Assembly (NCBI GenBank): GCA_023409975.1
Contig: JAEYQO010000070.1
Coordinates: 24,639-88,638 of the forward strand
From: Bacteroidota bacterium
Lineage (GTDB): Bacteria; Bacteroidota; Bacteroidia; Chitinophagales; Chitinophagaceae
DNA: 64,000 nucleotides
Direction of reading: 5' to 3'
In this document: in pieces, positions 31,639-40,324 of the stretch
Position numbering within the stretch: position 1 is the first letter of the stretch
Layout: each line of letters begins with the position of its first letter
Notes under the pieces: model-generated
The model's database searches: none
What the model was told of the DNA's origin: nothing
The model's input: the letters and a program-made list of their open reading frames with translations, nothing else
Program-made: the position numbers and the translations under genes

Positions 31639-34134
31639 TTGGATACAAATTACATTGGGGAAACACTTTGGCCCGGGCAACTGGGTCATTTTTTTGTGAT
31701 CCTTTCCTTCGTCGCTGCCTTGTTCAGCGCCTTCAGCTATTATCGGTCTGCATCTACTGAACTGAAAGACCTGGCTGGCAGCCGCTCCTGGCTCAGCCTC
31801 GGTCGTTCCAGTTTCATCGTCCACGCGATTTCAGTCTTAGGGATATTCTTTGCCCTCTACTATATCATCGCTCATCACCTCTTTGAATATCACTATGCCT
31901 GGCAGCACTCCTCCCGGGCACTCCCCATGCAGTACCTGCTTTCCTGCTTCTGGGAAGGTCAGGAGGGAAGTTTTATGCTCTGGTCGTTCTGGCATGCCGT
32001 TCTGGGCCTCGTGGTCATGGGGACCGGCAGGGCGCTTGAAAGCCGCGTAATGGTCGTTGTCTCCCTCGTACAGGTGCTCCTGGCCAGCATGATCCTTGGC
32101 TTTCATATCGGTCCGGATATCAAGATCGGGAGCTCCCCATTCCTGCTTCTGAGGGACGCCATGGATGCACCCATCTTTAAACAGGCCAATTACCTGAGTT
32201 TCATTACGGATGGAAATGGGCTCAACCCCCTTCTCCAGAACTACTGGATGGTGATTCACCCTCCTATTCTGTTCCTCGGCTTTAGTGCTACCCTGATTCC
32301 TTTCGCCTATTGCATCGCTGCATTATGGAAAGGTGATTACCAGTTGTGGCTGAAACCCACGCGTGTTTGGTCCTTGTTCGCAGCCGCAGCGCTGGGAGCA
32401 GGTATTATGCTGGGTGGAGCCTGGGCTTATGAATCACTCACCTTCGGAGGCTACTGGGCCTGGGATCCCGTTGAGAATGCCTCACTGGTGCCCTGGCTTA
32501 CTTTAATAGCAGGTCTTCATACGCTGATTATCTTCAATGCAACCAAACGCTCCCTTCCGATCACATTTATTCTTCTGACAGCCACCTACGTACTCATCTG
32601 GTATTCTACTTTCCTGACTCGAACAGGGGTCTTGGGGGATACCTCCGTACATTCTTTCACCGGTGAGGGCAAGTCGCTCTACTGGCACCTGCTTTTGGTG
32701 CTGGGACTCCTCATCCTTTCCAGCCTGGTGCTGATCGCCCGACGGTGGAAAACAATGCCCCGCGTCAGAGGAGAGGAAGCGGTCAGCTCCAGGGAGTTCT
32801 GGATGTTTATCGGCTCCTTTGTCCTGCTGCTTTCCGCAGTTCAGATCAGTATCAGTACTTCCATTCCTGTCTGGGCACCGCTGGCGAAGGCTATAACCGG
32901 AAAAGATATCGCTCCTCCAGTTGATCCCGTTCAGCATTATAACAGTATTCAGATATGGGTGGCCATTATCATTGGTATTCTCTCTGCATCGATCCTCTAC
33001 CTGAAGTTCAGGCAAACAGATATGGCCAAACCAGGGAAACGTATCCTGCTAACGGCTCTGGCTTCCCTCGTAATCACCATTATTATTGCCTTTGCCCGGC
33101 AGATCAATGTAGCCCAGTATATACTTTTCCTGTTCGCCTCAGTATTCACAATAGTGGCAATGCTCTACTATATGTTTGGCATACAAAAGCAACTAAAGAA
33201 AATGGGCGCCGGTATCAGCCACCTCGGCTTTGGACTGATGTTGCTGGGTATCCTGCTTTCTTCTTTCGGTAAGGAAGTCATTTCGTTCAATACGCTGGGC
33301 GTGATGATGGATTTCGGCAGGGAAACTGTTGAAGAAAATGTGAAAGAGAGCCGGGAGAATGTGCTGCTTTTCAGGAACACCCCCGTAGCCATGGGCGATT
33401 ATATCGTCACTTATAAAGGTGATTCGGTATCAACAACCGACCCCCGGACGTTCTATAAGGTACACTATGAAAGGCGGGATTCAGCTTCAAACGAACTGCT
33501 CGAGTCTTTCACTTTGTATCCTGATGCCTTCGTAAATCCTAAAGGACAGGAAGGGCTCATCGCTAACCCAGCCTCCAAACATTATCTACATAAGGACATA
33601 TTCACTTATGTAACACAAGTGCTTGACCCTACAAAGCGCACCGATACAGATGCCTATAAAAGCTACAAGCTTAAGAAGGGCGATAGTGTCTATTTCAATA
33701 ACGGCTACCTGGTCTTCGACGATTTCGAAGATGCCAATTATTCTGAATCCTCGGGTGAGCTTTCTGTAAAAGCCCGACTGTCTGTCTACGATCTCAAAGG
33801 TAAGATCGGTGATATGCGTCCTGTATACGAGATTCACGAAGGCTCCTTCCAGGATCATAAGGATGATACGCTCAAGGAAATGGGACTCTATGCCCGATTT
33901 TCAAAGGTGCTGCCGGAAGAGCAGTCTATCGAATTGATGCTAAAGCAGACCGATCCTAAAGACGATTATATCGTTCTGAAAGCATTGGTTTTCCCATTCA
34001 TCAATGTGCTTTGGCTGGGACTGGTGGTCATGGTTTTCGGGTTCTTTATCAGCATGTGGAACAGGATCACGAAAAAGGACAAATCTCCTGCAGCAGCCAG
34101 ACCGGTACCCACCCGCGATTCGGTACTGCAATAG
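31639..34134 (+). CDS. ccmF: CcmF/CcsA-type haem lyase for cytochrome c maturation
   Basis: An 831-residue multispan membrane protein that joins haem to apocytochrome c. The tryptophan-rich haem-handling motif GGYWAWDPVENASLVPW is present, with PPILFLG and conserved His in external loops, more than twelve hydrophobic segments, and a large C-terminal periplasmic part from about residue 570. The first ATG in frame (31579) would overlap ccmE by 32 bases. A TTG at 31639 gives an N-terminus (LDTNYIGETLWPGQLGH) that fits the start of related proteins, so TTG is chosen; the ATG remains possible. A terminator follows. Confidence 0.9.
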   Translation: MDTNYIGETLWPGQLGHFFVILSFVAALFSAFSYYRSASTELKDLAGSRSWLSLGRSSFIVHAISVLGIFFALYYIIAHHLFEYHYAWQHSSRALPMQYLLSCFWEGQEGSFMLWSFWHAVLGLVVMGTGRALESRVMVVVSLVQVLLASMILGFHIGPDIKIGSSPFLLLRDAMDAPIFKQANYLSFITDGNGLNPLLQNYWMVIHPPILFLGFSATLIPFAYCIAALWKGDYQLWLKPTRVWSLFAAAALGAGIMLGGAWAYESLTFGGYWAWDPVENASLVPWLTLIAGLHTLIIFNATKRSLPITFILLTATYVLIWYSTFLTRTGVLGDTSVHSFTGEGKSLYWHLLLVLGLLILSSLVLIARRWKTMPRVRGEEAVSSREFWMFIGSFVLLLSAVQISISTSIPVWAPLAKAITGKDIAPPVDPVQHYNSIQIWVAIIIGILSASILYLKFRQTDMAKPGKRILLTALASLVITIIIAFARQINVAQYILFLFASVFTIVAMLYYMFGIQKQLKKMGAGISHLGFGLMLLGILLSSFGKEVISFNTLGVMMDFGRETVEENVKESRENVLLFRNTPVAMGDYIVTYKGDSVSTTDPRTFYKVHYERRDSASNELLESFTLYPDAFVNPKGQEGLIANPASKHYLHKDIFTYVTQVLDPTKRTDTDAYKSYKLKKGDSVYFNNGYLVFDDFEDANYSESSGELSVKARLSVYDLKGKIGDMRPVYEIHEGSFQDHKDDTLKEMGLYARFSKVLPEEQSIELMLKQTDPKDDYIVLKALVFPFINVLWLGLVVMVFGFFISMWNRITKKDKSPAAARPVPTRDSVLQ

Positions 34135-34157
34135 GGTATTGGAACCTTATTCTGCGA

Positions 34158-34190
34158 CACCCTGGGCTCTAAAGCCAGGGTGTTTTGTTT
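34158..34190 (+). terminator. Terminator after ccmF
   Basis: An 8-bp stem caccctgg (34158-34165) with ccagggtg (34175-34182), extended by gct/agc across one unpaired base, followed by ttttgttttg. Confidence 0.8.
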
Positions 34191-34240
34191 TGTCAGAGGC
34201 ACGAATTTGATAGATCTGGTCGTTGCCAAAATCTTAGTTT

Positions 34241-34699
34241 ATGCAATGCGCCCGTTTTCTACTCATTCTTTCGTTCTGTTCTCTGGTTTCCACTAGCCTC
34301 CAGGCTCAGGACGCTGATAGGAAGTCTTCAAAGAAATTGTCCGAAAGGGCTCAGGAATCACTGGAGATCAAATCTGTAGAATCTCATGAAGCCCATTCAG
34401 CGCTCCCAGTTCCTAAATGGTCTCTGGCTCAGGGATACATGAACGACCGGCCGGTGTACTTTCCAGATTATTACTTGTTCTATACCCCAAGAAGAGGATA
34501 TATCTTTTGGTCAGACGGCGGCTGGCAATCATCTGCAACGCTTCCGGATCATCTTAAAAAGGCTAACCTGAAAAGTGGGAGGGCAAGGATCCTCGACGCC
34601 TCACCGGAAAATGAGAATCCGGAAAAACGGTTTAAACAGTTTCGGAAAGACTTCCCCGCACAGGTTCTGGCGGAAGCGGTAATCGTTCCTGAAGATTAA
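34241..34699 (+). CDS. Exported protein of unknown function
   Basis: A 152-residue protein with a signal peptide (residues 1-23, ending SLQAQ). The middle has a YMNDRPVYFPDYYLFYTPRRGY stretch rich in Tyr and Pro and a FWSDGGWQSSATLP segment; the ends are charged. I do not recognise a family. It overlaps the convergent glycosidase gene by four bases at the stop codons. Confidence 0.65.
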   Translation: MQCARFLLILSFCSLVSTSLQAQDADRKSSKKLSERAQESLEIKSVESHEAHSALPVPKWSLAQGYMNDRPVYFPDYYLFYTPRRGYIFWSDGGWQSSATLPDHLKKANLKSGRARILDASPENENPEKRFKQFRKDFPAQVLAEAVIVPED

Positions 34700-36915
34700 A
34701 GTCGCGTCAGTTTAAAGCCATAATCCGGTGCCTCAGGAGCACTGGTTTGTGTTACCGGCCTCATGGCAGGAATAGTTATGCGGGCTATCCCGTCACTACC
34801 CACCTCAATCTGCCGCGACCAGCCAGGAATGATGCCGCCATATTCCAGCCCCTTCTGCCTGGGTTCTATATCATATTTAGGGTAGGCACTGTAGAAATCA
34901 ATCTTGTATCTCCCAGGTTCCAACTGGTGGATTTCCATCGATTCACCCTCCAGAACAGGGACATTCCGCTCGTCTTTCGGAAGATCGGTAATGAACGCAA
35001 CATCCTCAGGGTCTCCACCAGCATGATGGGGCAGGGTATACCAGTTGTTGCCCTTGTTCCTGACCCAGCCAATAACTCGGGTCGCAGTTTTCAATGCAAA
35101 GACTTCCAGCAAAGAATCATTGGTCGTGGACACACCTCGGGGTATATAGTCGGGGTTAGCCCTCACATCCCCGTTTTGAACCCGCTTAATACAGGAACAG
35201 GGATCATTCAGGGTGTCGATAGCTTTTGAAGCATCCGTTTTATACCAGATCCAGTCCTTAGGGCCCCTTCCACGGCAAGGATTCGCAATCGGAACAGGCT
35301 GATCATTAAAGATCGTTTCACCTTCAAGAAAAATTTGCAGGGGTCGGTAGTACTGGTACTGACCACCCCAGCACTCCCGGCCAGGATGAATGATCTGGTC
35401 CACAGATGTCCAGTACAACGCAGGACCAGCGGCGCCGTTAAAAGTAGTAGCCCAAAGTGCATTATGCCAATCGACGATATTGAAATGGGCATCATCAGCA
35501 AAATTGCCATGTCCAATCCAGGCTCCCCCAAGATTCAGTCCCGCTTCTCCAAGCATGAACGGCTTTTCCGGATACTGAAGCCGGTTGATCTGTCCTCCAT
35601 AATGAAACTGGAAATTCCGGTTATAATCGCCGGAATAATGGTGGTCATTTATTATGTCAGCTTCGGGGATACCAAAAACACTATAATGGTCAGGTGTCCG
35701 GTATCTTCCGGATGCGTTGTTTCTTGTCGATACCACGAATAGCCTCGTGCTGTCCAGTCGTTTCCCGAATTGCATGACATCCCGAAACCAATCAATAATC
35801 CTGGGGTGCTGTTTGCCATGCCAGAAGTTAGGTTCGCCTCCATACCCGTCTACCTCCTGCATCGGCTCCATCGCAAACAGGTAAGGACTATATCCCCACC
35901 GGGCTTCAATGTACCGCATCCTTTGTTTGAAGTACCGTATGGTTTTCCTGTGCCTGAAAAACTGATGCTTCTTTCGGAGAAACCCGCCTTTATTGGCTTT
36001 TCGGTTGTAAGGGTGTCCTTCCCACCATTCCGACTTGTGAATCTCATCCTGTGTCATCAGCACCAGTTGTATATACACCTGATGGGCCTCCGCGCTCCGG
36101 AATACAGAATCAAGGTCGGCTGCCTGAAATTGTCGGGTTTCATAGACACCCGGTCCATCACCCTGAGCGTGAGCGCCCCATTCGATACTGAAGTTCTCAG
36201 GACTCATCATGATGCGAATCAGGTTGCCGCCATATTGCCCCATGCGCTGCATCATCGCAGTAGTCATGCTCATCGCAACCCGGTTGTAAACGGTGTCTTC
36301 GTATTTATACTTCACCGAATTAATACCGAGCGGAATAAAGGGTTCCTCAGGCCGTTCCCTGTAAGATAGGTAACGCTTGCCAGGTGCTACGCGTACGGGT
36401 CCCCTGTGTGTCGAAGGTGTTACCACAAACTGAAGCTCACGGGATATAGCTGTCCTGCGCTTTTTCTTCGCATAGATCCTGCAGGTCCATCTCCCCTCTG
36501 CAGGTGGCGCGAATCTGATCCTCCAGGGAAAGGGGTTCTCCACTCTTTTTAGATAGGCCTCCGGGTCTCCGGGGTGTAGTCGCTCTGTCGTATCCCTCCA
36601 CCCCCTGCACGTGTCCGTGCCACTCAGAACTACGGTGTTCTCACAATTGTTGCAACGATGGAGTGCTACATACCAAAACGCATCCCTCCGGATCTGCTGG
36701 CCGCCCGGCCCGGTAAATATGCCATATAGCTCAACGTCCTCCGCATCATATACGTTCAATCTTTTTGAGGGCATGAAGTCGGAACTGGAGATCCCGATTT
36801 CCACTAGTTCATATCGACCAACGGTTTCATTCGAAATGATGGTTACACTGTCGATCAGTGCAGCGTTGAGGACGAATGGTAGCAGGAGGAAAAGGATCAA
36901 AAAACGGACGGTCAT
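34696..36915 (-). CDS. DUF5060-type exported glycoside hydrolase-like protein
   Basis: A 739-residue exported protein with signal peptide MTVRFLILFLLLPFVLNA. An N-terminal beta-sandwich (about 20-160; ELYGIFTGPGGQ, WRIRFAPPAEGRWTCRIYA) matches the DUF5060 domain usually fused to GH5-like barrels. A TIM barrel follows (about 190-540) with likely acid/base Glu in FAMEPMQEVD and nucleophile Glu in PFMLGEAGL. The C-terminus is a beta-rich domain. It should cleave a polysaccharide or glycan; no susCD genes are near. ATG 36915 is preferred over GTG 36942, which overlaps the SDR stop. Confidence 0.82.
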   Translation of the reverse strand: MTVRFLILFLLLPFVLNAALIDSVTIISNETVGRYELVEIGISSSDFMPSKRLNVYDAEDVELYGIFTGPGGQQIRRDAFWYVALHRCNNCENTVVLSGTDTCRGWRDTTERLHPGDPEAYLKRVENPFPWRIRFAPPAEGRWTCRIYAKKKRRTAISRELQFVVTPSTHRGPVRVAPGKRYLSYRERPEEPFIPLGINSVKYKYEDTVYNRVAMSMTTAMMQRMGQYGGNLIRIMMSPENFSIEWGAHAQGDGPGVYETRQFQAADLDSVFRSAEAHQVYIQLVLMTQDEIHKSEWWEGHPYNRKANKGGFLRKKHQFFRHRKTIRYFKQRMRYIEARWGYSPYLFAMEPMQEVDGYGGEPNFWHGKQHPRIIDWFRDVMQFGKRLDSTRLFVVSTRNNASGRYRTPDHYSVFGIPEADIINDHHYSGDYNRNFQFHYGGQINRLQYPEKPFMLGEAGLNLGGAWIGHGNFADDAHFNIVDWHNALWATTFNGAAGPALYWTSVDQIIHPGRECWGGQYQYYRPLQIFLEGETIFNDQPVPIANPCRGRGPKDWIWYKTDASKAIDTLNDPCSCIKRVQNGDVRANPDYIPRGVSTTNDSLLEVFALKTATRVIGWVRNKGNNWYTLPHHAGGDPEDVAFITDLPKDERNVPVLEGESMEIHQLEPGRYKIDFYSAYPKYDIEPRQKGLEYGGIIPGWSRQIEVGSDGIARITIPAMRPVTQTSAPEAPDYGFKLTRL

Positions 36916-36941
36916 GTCAGGTTTTATTTTTTGACTGAACA

Positions 36942-37763
36942 CTAATCGATAAAAATATCTTTCTGAAGGGGGCTGCCTGGATTATAGGCATACTGGTCGA
37001 ACGATGTGATCCCTGCCGTTTTAAGTACTGCTTCGTCCACGAAAAGCTGACCTGTGCAGGTTCGGGGATCCTGCTTCAGGATCTGGTAGGCAGCCTCAGC
37101 TACTATTTCAGGTTTTCGGCTTCTGTTCATCAGCTCCTCTCCGCCTAAAAGGTTTTTGACGGCGGCGGTAGCTATTGTAGTTGCAGGCCAGAGGGCATTC
37201 GCTGCGATGCCGGCTGATGCGAGTTCTTCTGCCCATCCCAGTGTTAACAGGCTCATGCTGTATTTGCTCAGTGTATAGGCTGGATGAGCGCCCGTCCATG
37301 CTGGATTGAGGTTTAATGGCGGCGAAAGGGTCAGGATATGTGCATGTTCAGATTTTTTTAGAAAGGGTATGCAGTGCCGGGTAACCAGAAAACACCCACG
37401 AACATTGACATCGTGCATCAGGTCAAATCGTTTGGTGTCTGTCTGTTCTGTACCACTAAGGTTGATGGCACTGGCGTTATTAATAACGAAGTCTATCCCC
37501 CCGAATATGCTATGTGCCTTTACCACCGCCTGGAGGATCTGTTCTTCGTCTCGGATGTCACATACCACGGGAAGGGCCTTGCCACCAACGGCATCAATTT
37601 CCTCCGCCGCCGTGTAGATGGTACCCCCGAGTCTGGGGTCTTCCTTAACTGATTTAGCCGCAATTACGATATGAGCACCCTCTTGCGCCAGCCGCAGTGC
37701 GATGGCTTTCCCTATCCCTCTGCTGGCCCCGGTGATAAATGCTGTTTTGCCGTTAAACTTCAT
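36942..37763 (-). CDS. Short-chain dehydrogenase/reductase (HSDL2/citronellol dehydrogenase-like)
   Basis: A 273-residue cytoplasmic NAD(P)-dependent oxidoreductase. Motifs are TGASRGIG (cofactor), NNASAINL, catalytic Ser in LTLSPPLNL and YTLSK (Tyr, Lys). The segment AAKSVKEDPRLGGTIYTAAEEI is typical of the HSDL2/citronellol-dehydrogenase subgroup, which acts on long-chain or terpenoid alcohols; the substrate is not proven. It lies upstream of the glycosidase gene on the same strand by 26 bases. Confidence 0.9.
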   Translation of the reverse strand: MKFNGKTAFITGASRGIGKAIALRLAQEGAHIVIAAKSVKEDPRLGGTIYTAAEEIDAVGGKALPVVCDIRDEEQILQAVVKAHSIFGGIDFVINNASAINLSGTEQTDTKRFDLMHDVNVRGCFLVTRHCIPFLKKSEHAHILTLSPPLNLNPAWTGAHPAYTLSKYSMSLLTLGWAEELASAGIAANALWPATTIATAAVKNLLGGEELMNRSRKPEIVAEAAYQILKQDPRTCTGQLFVDEAVLKTAGITSFDQYAYNPGSPLQKDIFID

Positions 37764-37829
37764 AGCGATTCAATTCTGCTATGAAGTTAACAGGTTCCGT
37801 CCTAAACAGCCCCGGTTACAGCGGCCTTT

Positions 37830-38552
37830 CTAATAGGTAATGCCAAGCACGTCTCTCATATCAAAATTGCCTTTTCGATGGGCGACAAAGGCTGCAGCAA
37901 GTACGGCACCTCTCGCAAATCCTTCGCGGGTATGGGCAGTATGGATGATTTCAATATCGTCAATGGCCGAGGTGTAACGGACATGGTGCGTTCCTGGAAC
38001 CTGATCAATTCTCTTCGCCACAATAGGAATTTGGCTTCCATCGGTTGCGCCGTTCAGTGACCACTGTTCCTTCCGCTCCATCTTTCCGATGATCTGCTCT
38101 GCAAGTGTGATGGCGGTGCCGCTGGGTGCATCTTTCTTCTGGGTGTGATGAACTTCCTCCAGTTTCACTTCATATGCTGGCTGATTGTTCATCATACCGG
38201 CGAGAAAGGTATTGACCGCAAAAAAGAGATTGACACCTACGCTGAAGTTGGAGGCATGGAGGAAGGCGGTATTGTTTCGGTCGGCGGCTTCACGACATGC
38301 CTGTAATTCTTCATTCCATCCCGTTGTTCCGGAAACCACGGGAACACCAGCATCAAGACAAAACAACACATTTTCCTTCGCAGCTTCAGGACGGGTAAAT
38401 TCAATGACAACGTCTGCCTGCTTTATCTGTTCCGGTGTTAGCGTGGCTCTGTTGTTACTATCGATTTTCAGCACAACTTCATGCCCCTGCTCCAGAGCTA
38501 TTTTTTCAATAGTCTGCCCCATTTTTCCGTATCCTAAAAGCGCGATTTTCAT
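37830..38552 (-). CDS. dapB: 4-hydroxy-tetrahydrodipicolinate reductase
   Basis: Reduces hydroxy-tetrahydrodipicolinate with NAD(P)H in the diaminopimelate/lysine pathway. The 240-residue length is usual for Bacteroidota. Motifs seen: GYGKMGQTIEKIA (cofactor), EFTRPEAA, VSGTTGW, ASNFSVGVN, EVHHTQKKDAPSGTA (substrate-binding and catalytic) and SAIDDIEIIHTAHTREGFARGA. Its ATG shares one base with the stop of the prenyltransferase gene upstream (TAATG), so it is the last gene of a three-gene operon. Confidence 0.96.
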   Translation of the reverse strand: MKIALLGYGKMGQTIEKIALEQGHEVVLKIDSNNRATLTPEQIKQADVVIEFTRPEAAKENVLFCLDAGVPVVSGTTGWNEELQACREAADRNNTAFLHASNFSVGVNLFFAVNTFLAGMMNNQPAYEVKLEEVHHTQKKDAPSGTAITLAEQIIGKMERKEQWSLNGATDGSQIPIVAKRIDQVPGTHHVRYTSAIDDIEIIHTAHTREGFARGAVLAAAFVAHRKGNFDMRDVLGITY

Positions 38553-39439
38553 TAGACGAGAATTGAGATGATTGTGAATACGGCAAATACTATGCTAGCC
38601 ACCCCGTTGGTATTGGCAAAGGCCATATTGACCCTGCTTAGATCATCGGGTTTAACTAATAGATGCTGGTATGCCAGAAGGCCAGTGAACAGAAATGTTC
38701 CCACCCAGTAGATCCAGTGGAAATCACTCAGCGAGCCTGCAGAAACCACCATCACCACGGTAATCACATGCAGGAGGGTAGAGACTATTAGTGCGTTCTT
38801 TTTGCCTAGTGCCGCAGGAATGGAATGTAGCCGCTGCTCCCGGTCGAATTCTTCGTCCTGAAGGGCATAAATGATGTCAAAGCCAGAGACCCACGTAAGT
38901 ACAGCAATCGAGAATAAAACCGGAACGGTAGCAAATTCGCCGGTCACTGCAAGGTAGGCCCCAATGGGTGCCAGGGACAGCCCCAGTCCCAACACAAGAT
39001 GGCACAGGGCGGTAAATCTCTTGGTATAGCTGTAAAATAGAATGACAAATAGTGCTACTACTGAAAGGTAGAATACAGTGCGATTGATCAGTAGGGTGGT
39101 AAGTATGAAAAGCAGTGAGTTGGCAATGGTGAATACAAGCGCACTCCTGGGTTTGATAATTCCGGCCGGTATCTCACGTTTCGCTGTTCGCGGATTCAAT
39201 GCGTCAAAGTTCCTGTCAAGCCACCTGTTAAAGGCCATAGCAGCGCTTCGCGCAAATACCATACACAACAACACTTTCGCAAACAATCTCCAGTCCTCTC
39301 TCAGCCAGGCTAATGGCGCTTCCGGAGACATCGCTTCCAGTCCCAGTGTAAATCCGATCAGCGCAAACGGTAATGCAAATACGGTATGACTGAATTTGAC
39401 CAGCGACAGGTAGTCGTTGATCCTGGTTGTTATTCCCAA
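38552..39439 (-). CDS. UbiA-family prenyltransferase (possible MqnP)
   Basis: A 295-residue multispan membrane enzyme that prenylates an aromatic ring. The Mg-diphosphate motifs are NRWLDRNFDALNPRT and YALQDEEFDREQRLHSIPAA. Because Bacteroidota use menaquinone, the family member is often taken as MqnP of the futalosine route; this is inference. The only sensible start is a TTG at 39439, one base after the stop of the DUF1573 gene, giving MGITTRINDYLSLVKFSHTV. It overlaps dapB by one base. Confidence 0.85.
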   Translation of the reverse strand: MGITTRINDYLSLVKFSHTVFALPFALIGFTLGLEAMSPEAPLAWLREDWRLFAKVLLCMVFARSAAMAFNRWLDRNFDALNPRTAKREIPAGIIKPRSALVFTIANSLLFILTTLLINRTVFYLSVVALFVILFYSYTKRFTALCHLVLGLGLSLAPIGAYLAVTGEFATVPVLFSIAVLTWVSGFDIIYALQDEEFDREQRLHSIPAALGKKNALIVSTLLHVITVVMVVSAGSLSDFHWIYWVGTFLFTGLLAYQHLLVKPDDLSRVNMAFANTNGVASIVFAVFTIISILV

Positions 39440-39440
39440 T

Positions 39441-39944
39441 TTAATCCTCTTTAACTTCTACCTTAAACCCAATCGCCATGGCATCCTGCTGCGCGTTGGA
39501 ATAGATCATGACGTTCTTTTGCTGAAGTCCAACTCTTCCCTTACTGTTAAAGGAAACAACTATCTCGCCACTGGCTCCCGGAGCAACAGGCTCTTTAGGA
39601 TAAGATGGGACGGTACAGCCACACGAAGCTACTGCATCTCTGATGATCAGGGGATGCTTTCCGGTGTTGGTAAACCGATAGGTGTGTGAGACAACCTCGC
39701 CGTCTGTAATAACCCCAAAATCATGCTGGGTATCCTCAAAGGCAATGGTAGTACGGGGCACATCAGGTGCTGTCCTCATCTTCTCCTTCGCCTCCGCATG
39801 CTGATGAAGCTTGTGGTCTGCGAGATCAATCTGGTATTTATTGAAAATAGCCTTACTGCTGACTCCGCTCAATTCCACTAAAGCAATAACAAACAAGCTT
39901 AATGTCAAAACAGTCAGCAAAATGGTTTTAATCTGTGCATTCAT
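39441..39944 (-). CDS. DUF1573 domain protein
   Basis: A 167-residue exported or membrane-anchored protein with an N-terminal hydrophobic segment (residues 7-26) and a DUF1573 immunoglobulin-like domain: HDFGVITDGEVVSHTYRFTNTGKHPLII, ASCGCTVPSYPKEPVAPG and VSFNSKGRVG. The family is widespread in Bacteroidota; function is not established. It is the first gene of the operon with the prenyltransferase and dapB. TAAATTTG (reverse strand 39949-39956) ends four bases before the ATG, predicting a leaderless mRNA. Confidence 0.9.
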   Translation of the reverse strand: MNAQIKTILLTVLTLSLFVIALVELSGVSSKAIFNKYQIDLADHKLHQHAEAKEKMRTAPDVPRTTIAFEDTQHDFGVITDGEVVSHTYRFTNTGKHPLIIRDAVASCGCTVPSYPKEPVAPGASGEIVVSFNSKGRVGLQQKNVMIYSNAQQDAMAIGFKVEVKED

Positions 39945-40324
39945 GCCGCAAATTTAGTTCTAAATCACTTCAGATTCCTGCTACCTTCCGTGTAGGTTCC
40001 TTGTAGGTTCCTTGTACCTTCCTTGTAGGTTCCAACTAACTGGCATAAGACAAGGGGACGGTGTCGTACATACGTCTTATTGACGTCCTACTGGTGTCAT
40101 GCAAACCTTAGGTCGAAAACCGCATTCCGGTGATTTTTTGTCGCGTTCCGCTAAAAAAAAACATCAGGACCACTCTTGCCACTCACCTTAGTTGCCGGTC
40201 TCTGCGGAATGAAATTCCCTCATATGCCGGAACTGGATTAGCGATAGGGGCTATCCTGCCGTTTCGGTTTAATGGTGATGGTGACCATATCGATCTTCCT
40301 CGGCGTCAGACGAAAGAAATGGCT
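39945..40324. other. 380-bp intergenic region with 11-bp repeats
   Basis: Holds the DUF1573 promoter element (39949-39956, minus strand) and the 11-bp array at 39971-40102. From 40103 to 40324 I see no credible gene; a 72-codon frame there starts with GTG and has no protein-like pattern. Confidence 0.6.
39971..40102. repeat. 11-bp tandem repeats, two groups
   Basis: Group one (39971-40036): CAGATTCCTGC, TACCTTCCGTG, TAGGTTCCTTG, TAGGTTCCTTG, TACCTTCCTTG, TAGGTTCCAAC. After two units without clear match, group two (40059-40102) reads CGGTGTCGTAC, ATACGTCTTAT, TGACGTCCTAC, TGGTGTCATGC, sharing GTC at the same phase. The register of 11 is kept throughout. Confidence 0.8.
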
